DNA of 64,000 nucleotides from Salipiger mucosus DSM 16094. GTDB lineage: Bacteria > Pseudomonadota > Alphaproteobacteria > Rhodobacterales > Rhodobacteraceae. Positions 8,644 through 16,453 of this stretch are shown here, piece after piece. The stretch lies in assembly GCF_000442255.1 (NCBI RefSeq), contig NZ_KE557273.1:676662-740661 (forward strand), given 5' to 3'. The position numbers and the translations under genes were made by a program. Each line of letters starts with the position of its first letter. Position 1 is the stretch's first letter. The notes beneath the pieces were generated by a model. That model ran no database searches. It worked only from the letters and a program-made list of their open reading frames with translations, and had not been told where the DNA came from.

Positions 8644-8940
8644 GTGGTCGTCACCCGGTTTTCGAGACAGGGCGGGAAACTGTCTTCGATCTGTGGCCGT
8701 CATCGGACGCATGTGTCTGCACGGACCCCGTGAACGTCATACGCCCGACAACGCCCGCTGTCATCCGCAACGGTCCGCAGGTGCTCGTGGAGGTCAAGCC
8801 GCGGCCTCGGTTGCGGCGGCGCGCTCGGCTTCCATCTCCTCGTGGATTCCTGCGGCGATTTCGCTCGCCTCTTCGCCGGGCTATCTCGACCTTGGAGCGC
8901 CTTTGGAGCGCGCTGCCCTTGCACGAACGGAGAGACCGCA
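8644..8940. other. Intergenic region with possible coding remnant
   Basis: This 297-nt gap separates the divergent CofD-like gene and the carboxymuconolactone-type gene and should contain both promoters, though no clear -35/-10 pair is seen. On the minus strand, about 8800-8878 reads as a very coding-like, helix-rich stretch of 25 or so codons rich in Glu and Ala. It ends in a stop but is blocked upstream by an in-frame TAG and has no good start. It may be the decayed end of a small protein gene. Confidence 0.3.
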
Positions 8941-9504
8941 ATGACCGACTGGCCCGAACAGCGCCTGGCCGCGCCCGATCCCGAAACCTACGACGCGCGG
9001 CAGCGCGAGATCCACGAGGCCATCGCGAGCGGTCCGCGTGGCGGTGTCCAGGGGCCGCTCGCGGTCTGGCTGAACCGGCCCGAGCTGGCCGCGCGGGCGC
9101 AGGACCTCGGGCGCTACTGCCGTTACGACAGCGCGCTCGAGCCGCGCCTGTCGGAGCTGGCGATCCTGACCATGGCGCGGCACTGGGGCGCGGAATTCGA
9201 GTGGTACGCACACAAGTCGCCCGCGCTGGAGGCGGGCCTCTCGCCCGGGCTGGTCGAGGCGATCCGCACCGGCGCAGAGCCGCGCTTCGCGGATGCCGAG
9301 GAGCGCGTGGTGCATGCCGTCGCGCGCTCCGTGCTGGAGACCCGTGGGGTGTGCGACGCGCTTTACGCCGAGGCCGAGCAGGTGCTGGGCACGGATCGAC
9401 TGGTCGACCTGGTCGGGGTGCTTGGCTACTACTCGCTGATTTCCATGACGCTGAACGTCTTCCGCATCTCGCCCCCGCCGGAGGCAGACCGGGAGCTGTC
9501 GTGA
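8941..9504 (+). CDS. Carboxymuconolactone decarboxylase-family protein
   Basis: This small all-helical protein of the AhpD/carboxymuconolactone decarboxylase-like superfamily has 187 residues. The start at 8941 follows a GGAGAG ribosome-binding site. The core segment SELAILTMARHWGAEFEWYAH aligns with the conserved helix where AhpD members carry a CxxC plus His. Here the cysteines are absent, so a peroxidase role like AhpD's is unlikely; the E, W and H residues remain. The alternatives are a gamma-carboxymuconolactone decarboxylase-like lyase or an uncharacterised relative. It stands alone, convergent with the EEP gene 9 nt away, so context does not reveal the substrate. Confidence 0.82.
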   Translation: MTDWPEQRLAAPDPETYDARQREIHEAIASGPRGGVQGPLAVWLNRPELAARAQDLGRYCRYDSALEPRLSELAILTMARHWGAEFEWYAHKSPALEAGLSPGLVEAIRTGAEPRFADAEERVVHAVARSVLETRGVCDALYAEAEQVLGTDRLVDLVGVLGYYSLISMTLNVFRISPPPEADRELS

Positions 9505-9513
9505 CGGCGGCGC

Positions 9514-10491
9514 TCAGCCGATTGCGGTGACCCGGGTCACGATGGCGTCGTGATCCGACAGCGGGCGGCCGTCGGGGTCGAGAGAGGGGCGGATTTCCGT
9601 GTCTTCGAGCGTCAGGTCACGGGCGAGCAGCCAGTCGAGCTTCATCCGGCGCTCGGGCCAGCGGGTGATGAGGCTGGGGCGCGTCGTCGGCGTCTCTTCG
9701 GGGCCGCCGTGGACGGTGAAACCCGCCGCGCGCGCCACGTCGAAGAGCCCCTCGGCGCGCCAGTCGCCCGCGTTGTGGTTGCCGGTGTTGAGATCGCCGC
9801 CGATGAGCAGGGGCAGGCACGGGAAAGCGCCGTCGAGCGTCTCGATGAGGCCCTGCACCTGGCGTTCTCGGTGGGCGGGGCCGCAGGCGCTTTCGAGGTG
9901 GGTCGAGACGGCGAGGAAGGGGCCAGAGGTGGTCTCGACCGTCGCGCCGATGGCGACGCGCTCGCCCAGGCGCGGCTGTTCGGGGTCCGAGAACCACTGC
10001 CGTTCGCCATGGAGGCGCAGGGCGAAGGGATCGCGCAGCCGGGTCTTCGCCATGAGCGCGTTGCCGTGGTAGCCGCGGGCGTTGCGGTCCTCGGTGCAGA
10101 AGCCCTGCTCGACGGGGGAGCCGAGGCCCAGTTCGAGAAATTCCGCCGCGTAGGCGTAATGCATGCCCAGGGCCGCGGCCATGTCGCGCGTGGTGTTGCG
10201 CTGGGCGGTGCGGGCCATGCCGTGGTCCATCTCGGAGAGCAGCAGCACGTCGCAGTCCGCGACCTGCGCTGCCGAGGCCTCGGGGAAAAGGCAGCGTTCA
10301 AGGTTCCAGGCGCCGAGCGTCAGGGGCAGGGCGAGCTGCACGGGACCGGAGGTGCCGCCGGTCTCGACGAGGTTCATGCCCTGCACGCCCGCCATATGCG
10401 CGTCATGCGCCGCGACGGTGCGGGGCAGGCCCCGCAGCGCGAGATCGGCCCCCGTCGGGACCGGCAGTTCCGGAACGGTCTCGCGGATCAT
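9514..10491 (-). CDS. Endonuclease/exonuclease/phosphatase (EEP) family phosphodiesterase
   Basis: The 325-residue product is a member of the EEP (DNase I-like/sphingomyelinase-like) metallo-phosphodiesterase family. The catalytic blocks appear in order: GAWNLER (metal-binding Asn), LSEMDHG (metal-binding Glu), STHLES (His), GGDLNTG (Asp/Asn), LDWLLARD and the terminal SDHDAI (general-base His). No signal peptide is evident. The ATG at 10491 overlaps the ugpC stop as ATGA, so it is translated with the glycerol-3-phosphate importer. That context suggests it hydrolyses an imported glycerophosphodiester, taking the place that the unrelated UgpQ enzyme has in enteric bacteria. This substrate is inference. 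Confidence 0.87.
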   Translation of the reverse strand: MIRETVPELPVPTGADLALRGLPRTVAAHDAHMAGVQGMNLVETGGTSGPVQLALPLTLGAWNLERCLFPEASAAQVADCDVLLLSEMDHGMARTAQRNTTRDMAAALGMHYAYAAEFLELGLGSPVEQGFCTEDRNARGYHGNALMAKTRLRDPFALRLHGERQWFSDPEQPRLGERVAIGATVETTSGPFLAVSTHLESACGPAHRERQVQGLIETLDGAFPCLPLLIGGDLNTGNHNAGDWRAEGLFDVARAAGFTVHGGPEETPTTRPSLITRWPERRMKLDWLLARDLTLEDTEIRPSLDPDGRPLSDHDAIVTRVTAIG

Positions 10492-11561
10492 TCGGCGGGC
10501 ACCGGCGCCGGTTGCGCCGCGGCCTCGATCCGTCGGCCGGTCGTGCTGTCGAAGAGGTGCACCTTCGAGGGCGCGACGGCGATCCGCACGGTTCCGGCCA
10601 GCGTCGCGTCGCCGGTGTCGACCACGGCGAGCGACTGATCGCCCACCATGCCGTGCACGATGCGCTGGGCGCCCAGCTCCTCGACGTGATCGACGCGCAT
10701 GGGCAGGCCCGCGTCGGTGATGCGCAGGTCCTCGGCCCGCAGGCCCAGCGTGATCGGGCCGGGCGCGTGGGCGACGGGGGCCAGCGCGTGCCCGTCGAGC
10801 ATGACCTGCCCGCTGTCCACGCGGGCGTCGAGCAGGCTCATCGCCGGGGCGCCGATGAAGGCCGCGACGAAGGTCGAGGCAGGGCGGCGGTAAACCTCGA
10901 GCGGGGCGCCGATCTGTTCGACCGCGCCGCCGTTCAACACGACGAGGCGGTCGGCCAGCGTCATCGCCTCGAGCTGGTCGTGGGTGACGTAGAGCGAGGT
11001 GGTGCCGAGCCGCTTCTGCAGCTTGCGGATCTCCATGCGCATGGAGACGCGCAGCTTGGCGTCGAGGTTCGACAGCGGCTCGTCGAAGAGGAATGCCGCG
11101 GGCTGGCGCACGATGGCGCGGCCCATGGCGACGCGCTGGCGCTGCCCGCCCGAGAGCGCGCGCGGCTTGCGGTCGAGGTAGGGGCGCAGCTCGAGCATGC
11201 GGGCGGCCTCGGCCACGCGCTCCTCGATCACGGACTTGCTCTCGCCGCGGTTCTTCAGCCCGTAGGCCATGTTGTCGCGCACCGTCATGTGCGGGTAGAG
11301 CGCGTAGTTCTGGAACACCATCGCGATGTCGCGCTCGGCCGGGTCGAGGCGGTTGACCAGCGTGTCGCCGATGCGGATGTCGCCCCGGGTCACGGTCTCG
11401 AGCCCGGCGACCATGCGCAGCAGGGTGGACTTGCCGCAGCCCGAGGGGCCCACGAGGACGATGAACTCGCCGTCGGCGATCTCGATGTCGACGCCGGCCA
11501 CTGCCGGTTGCGTGCTGCCGCCGTAGGTCTTGCCGACGTTGGTCAGGGAAAGATGTGCCAT
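10488..11561 (-). CDS. ugpC: ABC transporter ATPase, glycerol-3-phosphate type
   Basis: The 357-residue ATPase is of the MalK/UgpC class: an N-terminal nucleotide-binding domain (Walker [10 protein letters not shown], signature LSGGQRQRV, Walker [13 protein letters not shown]-loop in the YVTHDQ segment) and a C-terminal regulatory OB/TOBE domain from about residue 235. The ATG at 11561 shares one base with the ugpE stop (TGATG), and the gene's own stop overlaps the EEP gene. The GTG one codon earlier is a possible alternative start. It energises uptake through UgpA and UgpE. Confidence 0.92.
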   Translation of the reverse strand: MAHLSLTNVGKTYGGSTQPAVAGVDIEIADGEFIVLVGPSGCGKSTLLRMVAGLETVTRGDIRIGDTLVNRLDPAERDIAMVFQNYALYPHMTVRDNMAYGLKNRGESKSVIEERVAEAARMLELRPYLDRKPRALSGGQRQRVAMGRAIVRQPAAFLFDEPLSNLDAKLRVSMRMEIRKLQKRLGTTSLYVTHDQLEAMTLADRLVVLNGGAVEQIGAPLEVYRRPASTFVAAFIGAPAMSLLDARVDSGQVMLDGHALAPVAHAPGPITLGLRAEDLRITDAGLPMRVDHVEELGAQRIVHGMVGDQSLAVVDTGDATLAGTVRIAVAPSKVHLFDSTTGRRIEAAAQPAPVPAE

Positions 11562-12403
11562 CACTTGTCGCTTTCCGTCAGGCCCTTGATGAACATGCGC
11601 TGGAAGATCACCACCACGGCAACCGGGGGGACCATGGCCAGCACCGCAAGGGCGAAGGCTTCGTTGTAGTCGGGGATCTGGCTGCCGACCCAGACCTGCA
11701 GGATCGACTTGATGCCGCGCATGAGCGTGAAGAAGCTCTCGTCCGTGGTCATCAGCAGCGGCCAGAGGTACTGGTTCCAGCCGTAGATGAACATGATGAT
11801 GAAGATCGCGGACATCATGGTCTTCGACAGGGGCACCAGCACGTCGATGAAGAACTTCACCGGCCCGGCGCCGTCGATGCGAGCGGCCTCGAGCAGCTCG
11901 TCCGGCACCGAGCGGAAGAACTGCCGGAAGAAGAAGGTGCCCGTGGCCGAGGCCAGCAGCGGCACGATGAGGCCGGTGTAGGTGTTGAGCAGGTGCAGCT
12001 CCGACATGACCTGGTAGGAGGGCATGATGCGCACCTCGAGCGGCAGCAGGAGCGTCGCGAAGATCGCCCAGAACATCAGGGTCGCGAAGCGGAAGCGGAA
12101 GTAGACCAACGCGTAGGCGGCCATCATCGACAGCACGATCTTTCCGACCGCGAAGCCCAGTCCCATGATCATGGAGTTGGTGAGCATCAGCAGGCCGGTC
12201 ACGTCGCCGGTGAAGCCGCCGCGCTGGGTCAGGACCTTGCCGTAGGTCGCCGCGCCCTCGCTGCCGGGGGTGATGTAGAGGCCGTTCGAGTGGATATCGA
12301 TGGCGGCCTGGGTCGAGGACATGAGCGCCATGACCACCGGCAGGCAGAGGAAGAGCGCGCCGAGGATCAGGATCGCGTGGTCGAGGGGTTTGATCTTCTG
12401 CAT
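11561..12403 (-). CDS. ugpE: ABC transporter permease, glycerol-3-phosphate type
   Basis: This 280-residue inner-membrane permease of the MalG/UgpE class has about six membrane segments, the first at residues 9-28. The conserved cytoplasmic EAA loop that docks with the ATPase is [18 protein letters not shown] at about 168-185. It starts at the ATG at 12403, 5 nt downstream of the ugpA stop, and pairs with UgpA to form the transmembrane channel. Confidence 0.92.
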   Translation of the reverse strand: MQKIKPLDHAILILGALFLCLPVVMALMSSTQAAIDIHSNGLYITPGSEGAATYGKVLTQRGGFTGDVTGLLMLTNSMIMGLGFAVGKIVLSMMAAYALVYFRFRFATLMFWAIFATLLLPLEVRIMPSYQVMSELHLLNTYTGLIVPLLASATGTFFFRQFFRSVPDELLEAARIDGAGPVKFFIDVLVPLSKTMMSAIFIIMFIYGWNQYLWPLLMTTDESFFTLMRGIKSILQVWVGSQIPDYNEAFALAVLAMVPPVAVVVIFQRMFIKGLTESDK

Positions 12404-12408
12404 TGGCC

Positions 12409-13380
12409 TTACCCGTAGTGCACGCGGCGTTCGAGGAAGCGGAACTGCAGCACCGTCAGCGCCGCGACCACCACCATGAGGATCACCGACTGGGCCGAGG
12501 AGCCGCCGATGTCGTTGCCCTTGAAGCCGTCGAGATAGACCTTGTAGACCAGCGTCATCGGGTTGTTGGCGGGCTTGTCCTTCACGATGACGTCGATGAT
12601 CGGGAAGGTGTCGAACATCGTGTAGGTGATGTTGATGACCAGCAGGAAGAAGGCGGTGGGCGCCAGCAGCGGCAGGGTGATGTCGCGGAACCGCCGCCAG
12701 CCCGAGCGGGCGTCGATCAGGGCCGCCTCGCGGACCGAGACGGGGACCGACTGCAGGCCCGAGAGGAAGAAGATGAAGTTGTAGGGGATCTGCTTCCAGA
12801 CCGAGATGACGATGAGCGCACTCGCGGTGTCCCAGTAGTCGATGCCCACGCGCAGATCGTGACCGAACCAGGCGGCGATCTCGGTGAAGGGGCCCATGTG
12901 CATGTCGAAGAACATCATGCCGATAAGGCCCGCCACCGGCGGCGCGATGGCGTAGACCGAGATCAGCAGCGTCTTGTAGGTCTCGGCGCCGCGGATCACC
13001 TTGTCGGCCTTGACCGCCAGCAGCAGCCCGATGCCCAGCGAGAGCGCGGTCACGACGACGCAGAAGAAGGCGGTGAAGCTCGCGGTCGAGAGGTAGCCGC
13101 GGCTGGTCAGCGCGTCGGTGTAGTTGTCGAGGCCCACGAAGGTCGCGCCGAAGCCGAAGGGGTCCTCGAGGTAGAAGGACGAGGTCACCGCCTGCACCGA
13201 GGGCCAGTAGAAGAAGATGGCGACCACCGCGAGCTGCGGCAGCAGGAACATCCAGGGGGTCAGCGGGCGGTCGAACTGGACGCGCTTGACGGGGTTGGCG
13301 GTCTCGCCGGACCACCAGCGGCGGAGCCGCGCGAGGGCGCGGCCGTCCGTCTGCGCGAGGGTGAGGGGCGTGTCTGTCAC
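12409..13380 (-). CDS. ugpA: ABC transporter permease, glycerol-3-phosphate type
   Basis: This inner-membrane permease of the MalF/UgpA class has 323 residues and about six membrane segments. The family-typical [15 protein letters not shown] segment follows the first membrane span, and the EAA loop [18 protein letters not shown] is near 216-233. The probable start is the GTG at 13380 behind an AGGA site; no ATG is available before the open frame runs into ugpB. The 30-40 residue N-terminal cytoplasmic extension ahead of [13 protein letters not shown] is longer than in E. coli UgpA, so a start at the inner GTG (codon 31) is an alternative. Confidence 0.88.
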   Translation of the reverse strand: MTDTPLTLAQTDGRALARLRRWWSGETANPVKRVQFDRPLTPWMFLLPQLAVVAIFFYWPSVQAVTSSFYLEDPFGFGATFVGLDNYTDALTSRGYLSTASFTAFFCVVVTALSLGIGLLLAVKADKVIRGAETYKTLLISVYAIAPPVAGLIGMMFFDMHMGPFTEIAAWFGHDLRVGIDYWDTASALIVISVWKQIPYNFIFFLSGLQSVPVSVREAALIDARSGWRRFRDITLPLLAPTAFFLLVINITYTMFDTFPIIDVIVKDKPANNPMTLVYKVYLDGFKGNDIGGSSAQSVILMVVVAALTVLQFRFLERRVHYG

Positions 13381-13484
13381 GGGGCCTGTCCTGGTCTTGG
13401 CCGCGGCCGTCCCGGGCGGGGGCCGCGGCAATGGAACGGGGGCCGGCCCCTGGGCCCGGCCCCCCTCGCTGTCTCGGGTCGTGC

Positions 13485-14780
13485 CTACTGGGCGGTCTTG
13501 GCGAAGCGCGCCAGCAGGGCGTTGCCCTCTTCCTCGATGATGTCGAAGGCGTCCTGGACCGCGACCTCGTCCGAGAAGATGCGGTTGAACTCGCGCTCCA
13601 TCACGGTGCGGATCTGCGGGTAGAAGCCGAGGCGGTAGCCCTTGGACCACTCGCCGCCCTCGAGCATCAGCTGCTGGATGCCGACTTCGGCGACCGGCTG
13701 GTCGTCGTAGTAGCCTTCCGACTTCGCCATCTCGTAGGCGGCCTCGGTGATCGGCACGTAGCCGGTCGAACGGTGCCAGAAGAACTGGGTCTCGGGCGAG
13801 GTCAGGAAGGTGAAGAACCGCGCGGTGCAGGCGTTCTCCTCGTCGGGGCGGCCGGCCATCGCGAAGAGCGCGGCACCGCCGATGAAGCTCTGCGTGCCGG
13901 CGCCCTCGATGCTGTCCCAGTAGGGCATGTAGACGGCGTCGAAGTCGAAGTCGGCCGACTGCTGCAGCCCGCCGAAGGAGCCCGAGGAGCCGATCCACAT
14001 GGCGGCCTCGCCTTCCTCGAAGGGCTTGAGGTTGTCGGCCCAGCCGGCGCCGTAGAAGCCGTAGAGGTCCTCGTCGGCCCATTCCTTGAGCTTCTCGAAC
14101 ATCATCACCTGGTTCTCGTCGCTGACGATGATCTCGGTGCCCTCGACGACGTCGTAGCCGTTGTTGTTCGTGGCGAACTGCTGGTTGTTCCGTGACTTGA
14201 AGTTCTCGACCATCATCCAGGTGAGCTGCGATGCGGTCATCGGGATGTAGCCGGCGTCGCGCAGGGCGGGGGCGATCTGCTCGAACTCTTCCCAGGTCTG
14301 CGGCGGCTCGACACCGGCTTCCTCGAGGGCGGCACGGTTGTAGTAGAGGATCGGCGCCGAGGAGTTGAAGGGCATGCCGATGAACTTGCCGTCGCTGTCG
14401 GCGTAGAAGTTGCGCACGCCCGCGATGAAGGCCTCGCGGTCGAACTCTTCGCCCGCGCCGGTGATCAGGTCCTCGGCGGGGATCGTCGCGCCCTCGGCCG
14501 AGATGATGGTGGCGGCGCCGGCGTCGAAGACCTGCAGGATGTTGGGCTGCTCGCCCGAACGGAAGGCGGCGATGCCCGAGGAGAGCGCCTCTTCGTAGGT
14601 GCCGCGCGAGACGGGCGTCAGGTTGCACTGGTCCTGCGCGTCGTTGAACTGCTGCGAGATCTCGTTGATGACCTCGCCGTTGCGGCCGCCCATGCCGTGC
14701 CACCAGGTGATGTCGGTGGCCGCGAGGGCGGTGGAGGCGGTCAGCGCGAAGGCGATGGACGTCGAAGCCGTCTTGATCAT
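13485..14780 (-). CDS. ugpB: Glycerol-3-phosphate-binding periplasmic protein
   Basis: The 431-residue solute-binding protein starts at the ATG at 14780 and has a clear Sec signal peptide (about 1-20, cut after ALA). Several blocks match UgpB rather than general sugar-binding proteins: MPFNSSAPILYYN, the IGGAALF and GYVPITEAAYE segments, and the C-terminal SKGYRLGFYPQIRTV. It delivers sn-glycerol-3-phosphate (and in E. coli glycerophosphodiesters) to UgpA/UgpE. It is the first gene of the ugpB-A-E-C-EEP operon, with a 104-nt gap before ugpA. Phosphate-starvation control is usual for the family, but I see no convincing Pho box in the 224 nt upstream. Confidence 0.92.
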   Translation of the reverse strand: MIKTASTSIAFALTASTALAATDITWWHGMGGRNGEVINEISQQFNDAQDQCNLTPVSRGTYEEALSSGIAAFRSGEQPNILQVFDAGAATIISAEGATIPAEDLITGAGEEFDREAFIAGVRNFYADSDGKFIGMPFNSSAPILYYNRAALEEAGVEPPQTWEEFEQIAPALRDAGYIPMTASQLTWMMVENFKSRNNQQFATNNNGYDVVEGTEIIVSDENQVMMFEKLKEWADEDLYGFYGAGWADNLKPFEEGEAAMWIGSSGSFGGLQQSADFDFDAVYMPYWDSIEGAGTQSFIGGAALFAMAGRPDEENACTARFFTFLTSPETQFFWHRSTGYVPITEAAYEMAKSEGYYDDQPVAEVGIQQLMLEGGEWSKGYRLGFYPQIRTVMEREFNRIFSDEVAVQDAFDIIEEEGNALLARFAKTAQ

Positions 14781-15004
14781 TGTCCCGTTCCCTTGAGGAT
14801 TTCTGGTGTCGCGAGCGCTAGGCGCGCAATGTGACGGAGAGGCTTCGGATTTGTGAAAGTTTGACGTAGCTGCGGGCACTTGATCCGTGACGTAGGGGGA
14901 GGGCGCGCCGGTCGTGTCGCGCGGCGCCCTTCAGAATGCGGACGGATGCCCGTTCCGGTGATATGCTGAGGGCCTGATGCCTGCGCTTGCCAGGGGAGGC
15001 CACG

Positions 15005-15688
15005 ATGCGTGCAGCATGGAGATCGATCCCGCCGGCCCTGATCCTTGCCGCGGGGCTGGCCGCGGCGCCGGTCGGAGCCGCGCCCGTGACCTGCGAGGAT
15101 CCGGCCTTTTTCGTCGAGACGGCGGAGCCCGCGACGCGCGAGATGATCTGCGCGGCCGCCTCGGGCGCCCGGCAGGCGCTGGCGCGCTGCGGGCTCGAGC
15201 AGCGGGAGCCGATCGGGATCGAGACCGTCGACAGCCTGATCCATGCCATCGGCCAGTGCCTCGCCGCCTACGACTGCACCCTGAAGCGGATCCGCATCAT
15301 CGCGCCTGAGCTGCTGCGCGAGCATCTTCCGCCCGACGATCCCTACGCGGCGCTGCCGGACGAGGTGGTCTTCGGCTCGCTGCTGACGCACGAACTGGCG
15401 CATGCCATCGTCGTGCAGCAATCGGGCGACCGCGAGATCGCGCTGGTCGACCACGAATACATCGCCAACGCGCTGGAGCTTTCAGCCCTCCCGCCGGAGC
15501 ATCGCGAGACCCTGCTGGACGCCGCCGGGGTCGAGCCGCCGGTCTCGGCCGATGTGATCGACCTCTTCATCTATGGCCTCGCGCCGCGCCGGTTCGCGGC
15601 GGCGGCCTATCTCTACCTCGAGGCCAACGGTTGCGGGACGGTGACCGACATCCTGGAGGGCACGGCCACCTTCCGGGTTGCCCGATAG
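15005..15688 (+). CDS. Secreted HExxH-motif protein, function unknown
   Basis: The 227-residue protein has a Sec signal peptide (about 1-26) and starts at the ATG at 15005 after an AGGGGAGG site. It contains a classical zinc-peptidase motif HELAH (residues 129-133) in the context LLTHELAHAI, followed by DHEYIAN at 149-155, which could supply a third metal ligand. Cysteines at 30, 49, 62, 85 and 91 suggest disulphides in the periplasm. I do not recognise a named peptidase family. It is a lone gene, so no partner points to its target. Confidence 0.75.
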   Translation: MRAAWRSIPPALILAAGLAAAPVGAAPVTCEDPAFFVETAEPATREMICAAASGARQALARCGLEQREPIGIETVDSLIHAIGQCLAAYDCTLKRIRIIAPELLREHLPPDDPYAALPDEVVFGSLLTHELAHAIVVQQSGDREIALVDHEYIANALELSALPPEHRETLLDAAGVEPPVSADVIDLFIYGLAPRRFAAAAYLYLEANGCGTVTDILEGTATFRVAR

Positions 15689-15774
15689 GTTCGCGCGTCG
15701 CGAAAAGTCGCGTGCGGCCCGGGCCGGGGTCGGGCAAGACTGGCCGAAAGGCACAGGAAAGGCGCATCGGCCCC

Positions 15775-16392
15775 ATGACCTACCGAAACCGGGTGGACCC
15801 CTTCGGAGAGCTTCACGCGACCCCTGCGCGGGGCACGCTGATGGGCAATCGCGGTATCCTGCATGACGAGAGCGGCGCGATCCGGCGCAGCCATGCGCAC
15901 CCGAACTGGGTGGCCTGCGCGCTGAGCTTCAAGGATCGCAAGCGCGAGATCATGCAGCCCGGGAACTACACCGAGCTGTTCTTCCTGGACGAGGCGACGG
16001 CCCTTGCCGCAGGGCACAGGCCCTGCGCCACCTGCCGGCGCGAGCGTTACCGCGCCTTCACCGAGGCCTGGCGCCGGGTGCATGGCGATGCGCCGGAGGG
16101 GTGGTCGCTGCCGCAGACCATCGACAAGGCGCTGCACGCCGCCCGCATCGACCGCAAACGGCGCAAGGTCACCTTCGAGGCAGAGGCCGAATGCCTGCCG
16201 GATGGCACGGTCTTCGCTGTAGGGGAGGAGGCGGTTCTGCTCTGGCAGGGCAGGGAGTTCGCCTGGGGCTTCGAGGGCTATCGCCCGTGCGCCGGGCGGA
16301 CCGACGGAGACGTCGCGGTGCTGACTCCGGCGCCCGTTGTCGATGTCTTGCGCGAGGGCTACCTGCCCGCCGTCCATCCCTCAGTGGGCTGA
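15775..16392 (+). CDS. Hypothetical protein with Cx2C motif
   Basis: I do not recognise a function. The 205-residue product, counted from the ATG at 15775, is soluble, without signal peptide or membrane span, and carries an HRPCATCRRERY segment (Cys84, Cys87, with His81 nearby) that could bind a metal ion. The zone HPNWVACALSFKDRKREIMQ and the C-terminal GYRPCAG are other distinctive patches. It follows the HExxH gene by 86 nt on the same strand and ends 61 nt before the convergent TonB receptor gene. A longer in-frame start back to 15631 is possible but lacks a ribosome-binding site. Confidence 0.7.
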   Translation: MTYRNRVDPFGELHATPARGTLMGNRGILHDESGAIRRSHAHPNWVACALSFKDRKREIMQPGNYTELFFLDEATALAAGHRPCATCRRERYRAFTEAWRRVHGDAPEGWSLPQTIDKALHAARIDRKRRKVTFEAEAECLPDGTVFAVGEEAVLLWQGREFAWGFEGYRPCAGRTDGDVAVLTPAPVVDVLREGYLPAVHPSVG

Positions 16393-16453
16393 CGGCGGAC
16401 GGGCGCTCTGCCGGGGCCCGGTTCGCGGGCCCCGGCGGGACGTGCAGGCGGGA

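Noticed and set aside
8644-8940. Riboswitch or small RNA in the 297-nt gap
   Set aside because: No conserved aptamer core or strong stem-loop series was seen.
8651-9211. Minus-strand 186-codon frame opposite the carboxymuconolactone-type gene
   Set aside because: Arg/Ala/Pro-rich shadow; the plus-strand gene has a good start and family core.
16393-16453. Terminator between the Cx2C protein and the TonB receptor genes
   Set aside because: A GGGGCCCGGTTCGCGGGCCCC-like stem is suggestive, but there is no U-tract and the gap is only 61 nt, so it is left uncalled.
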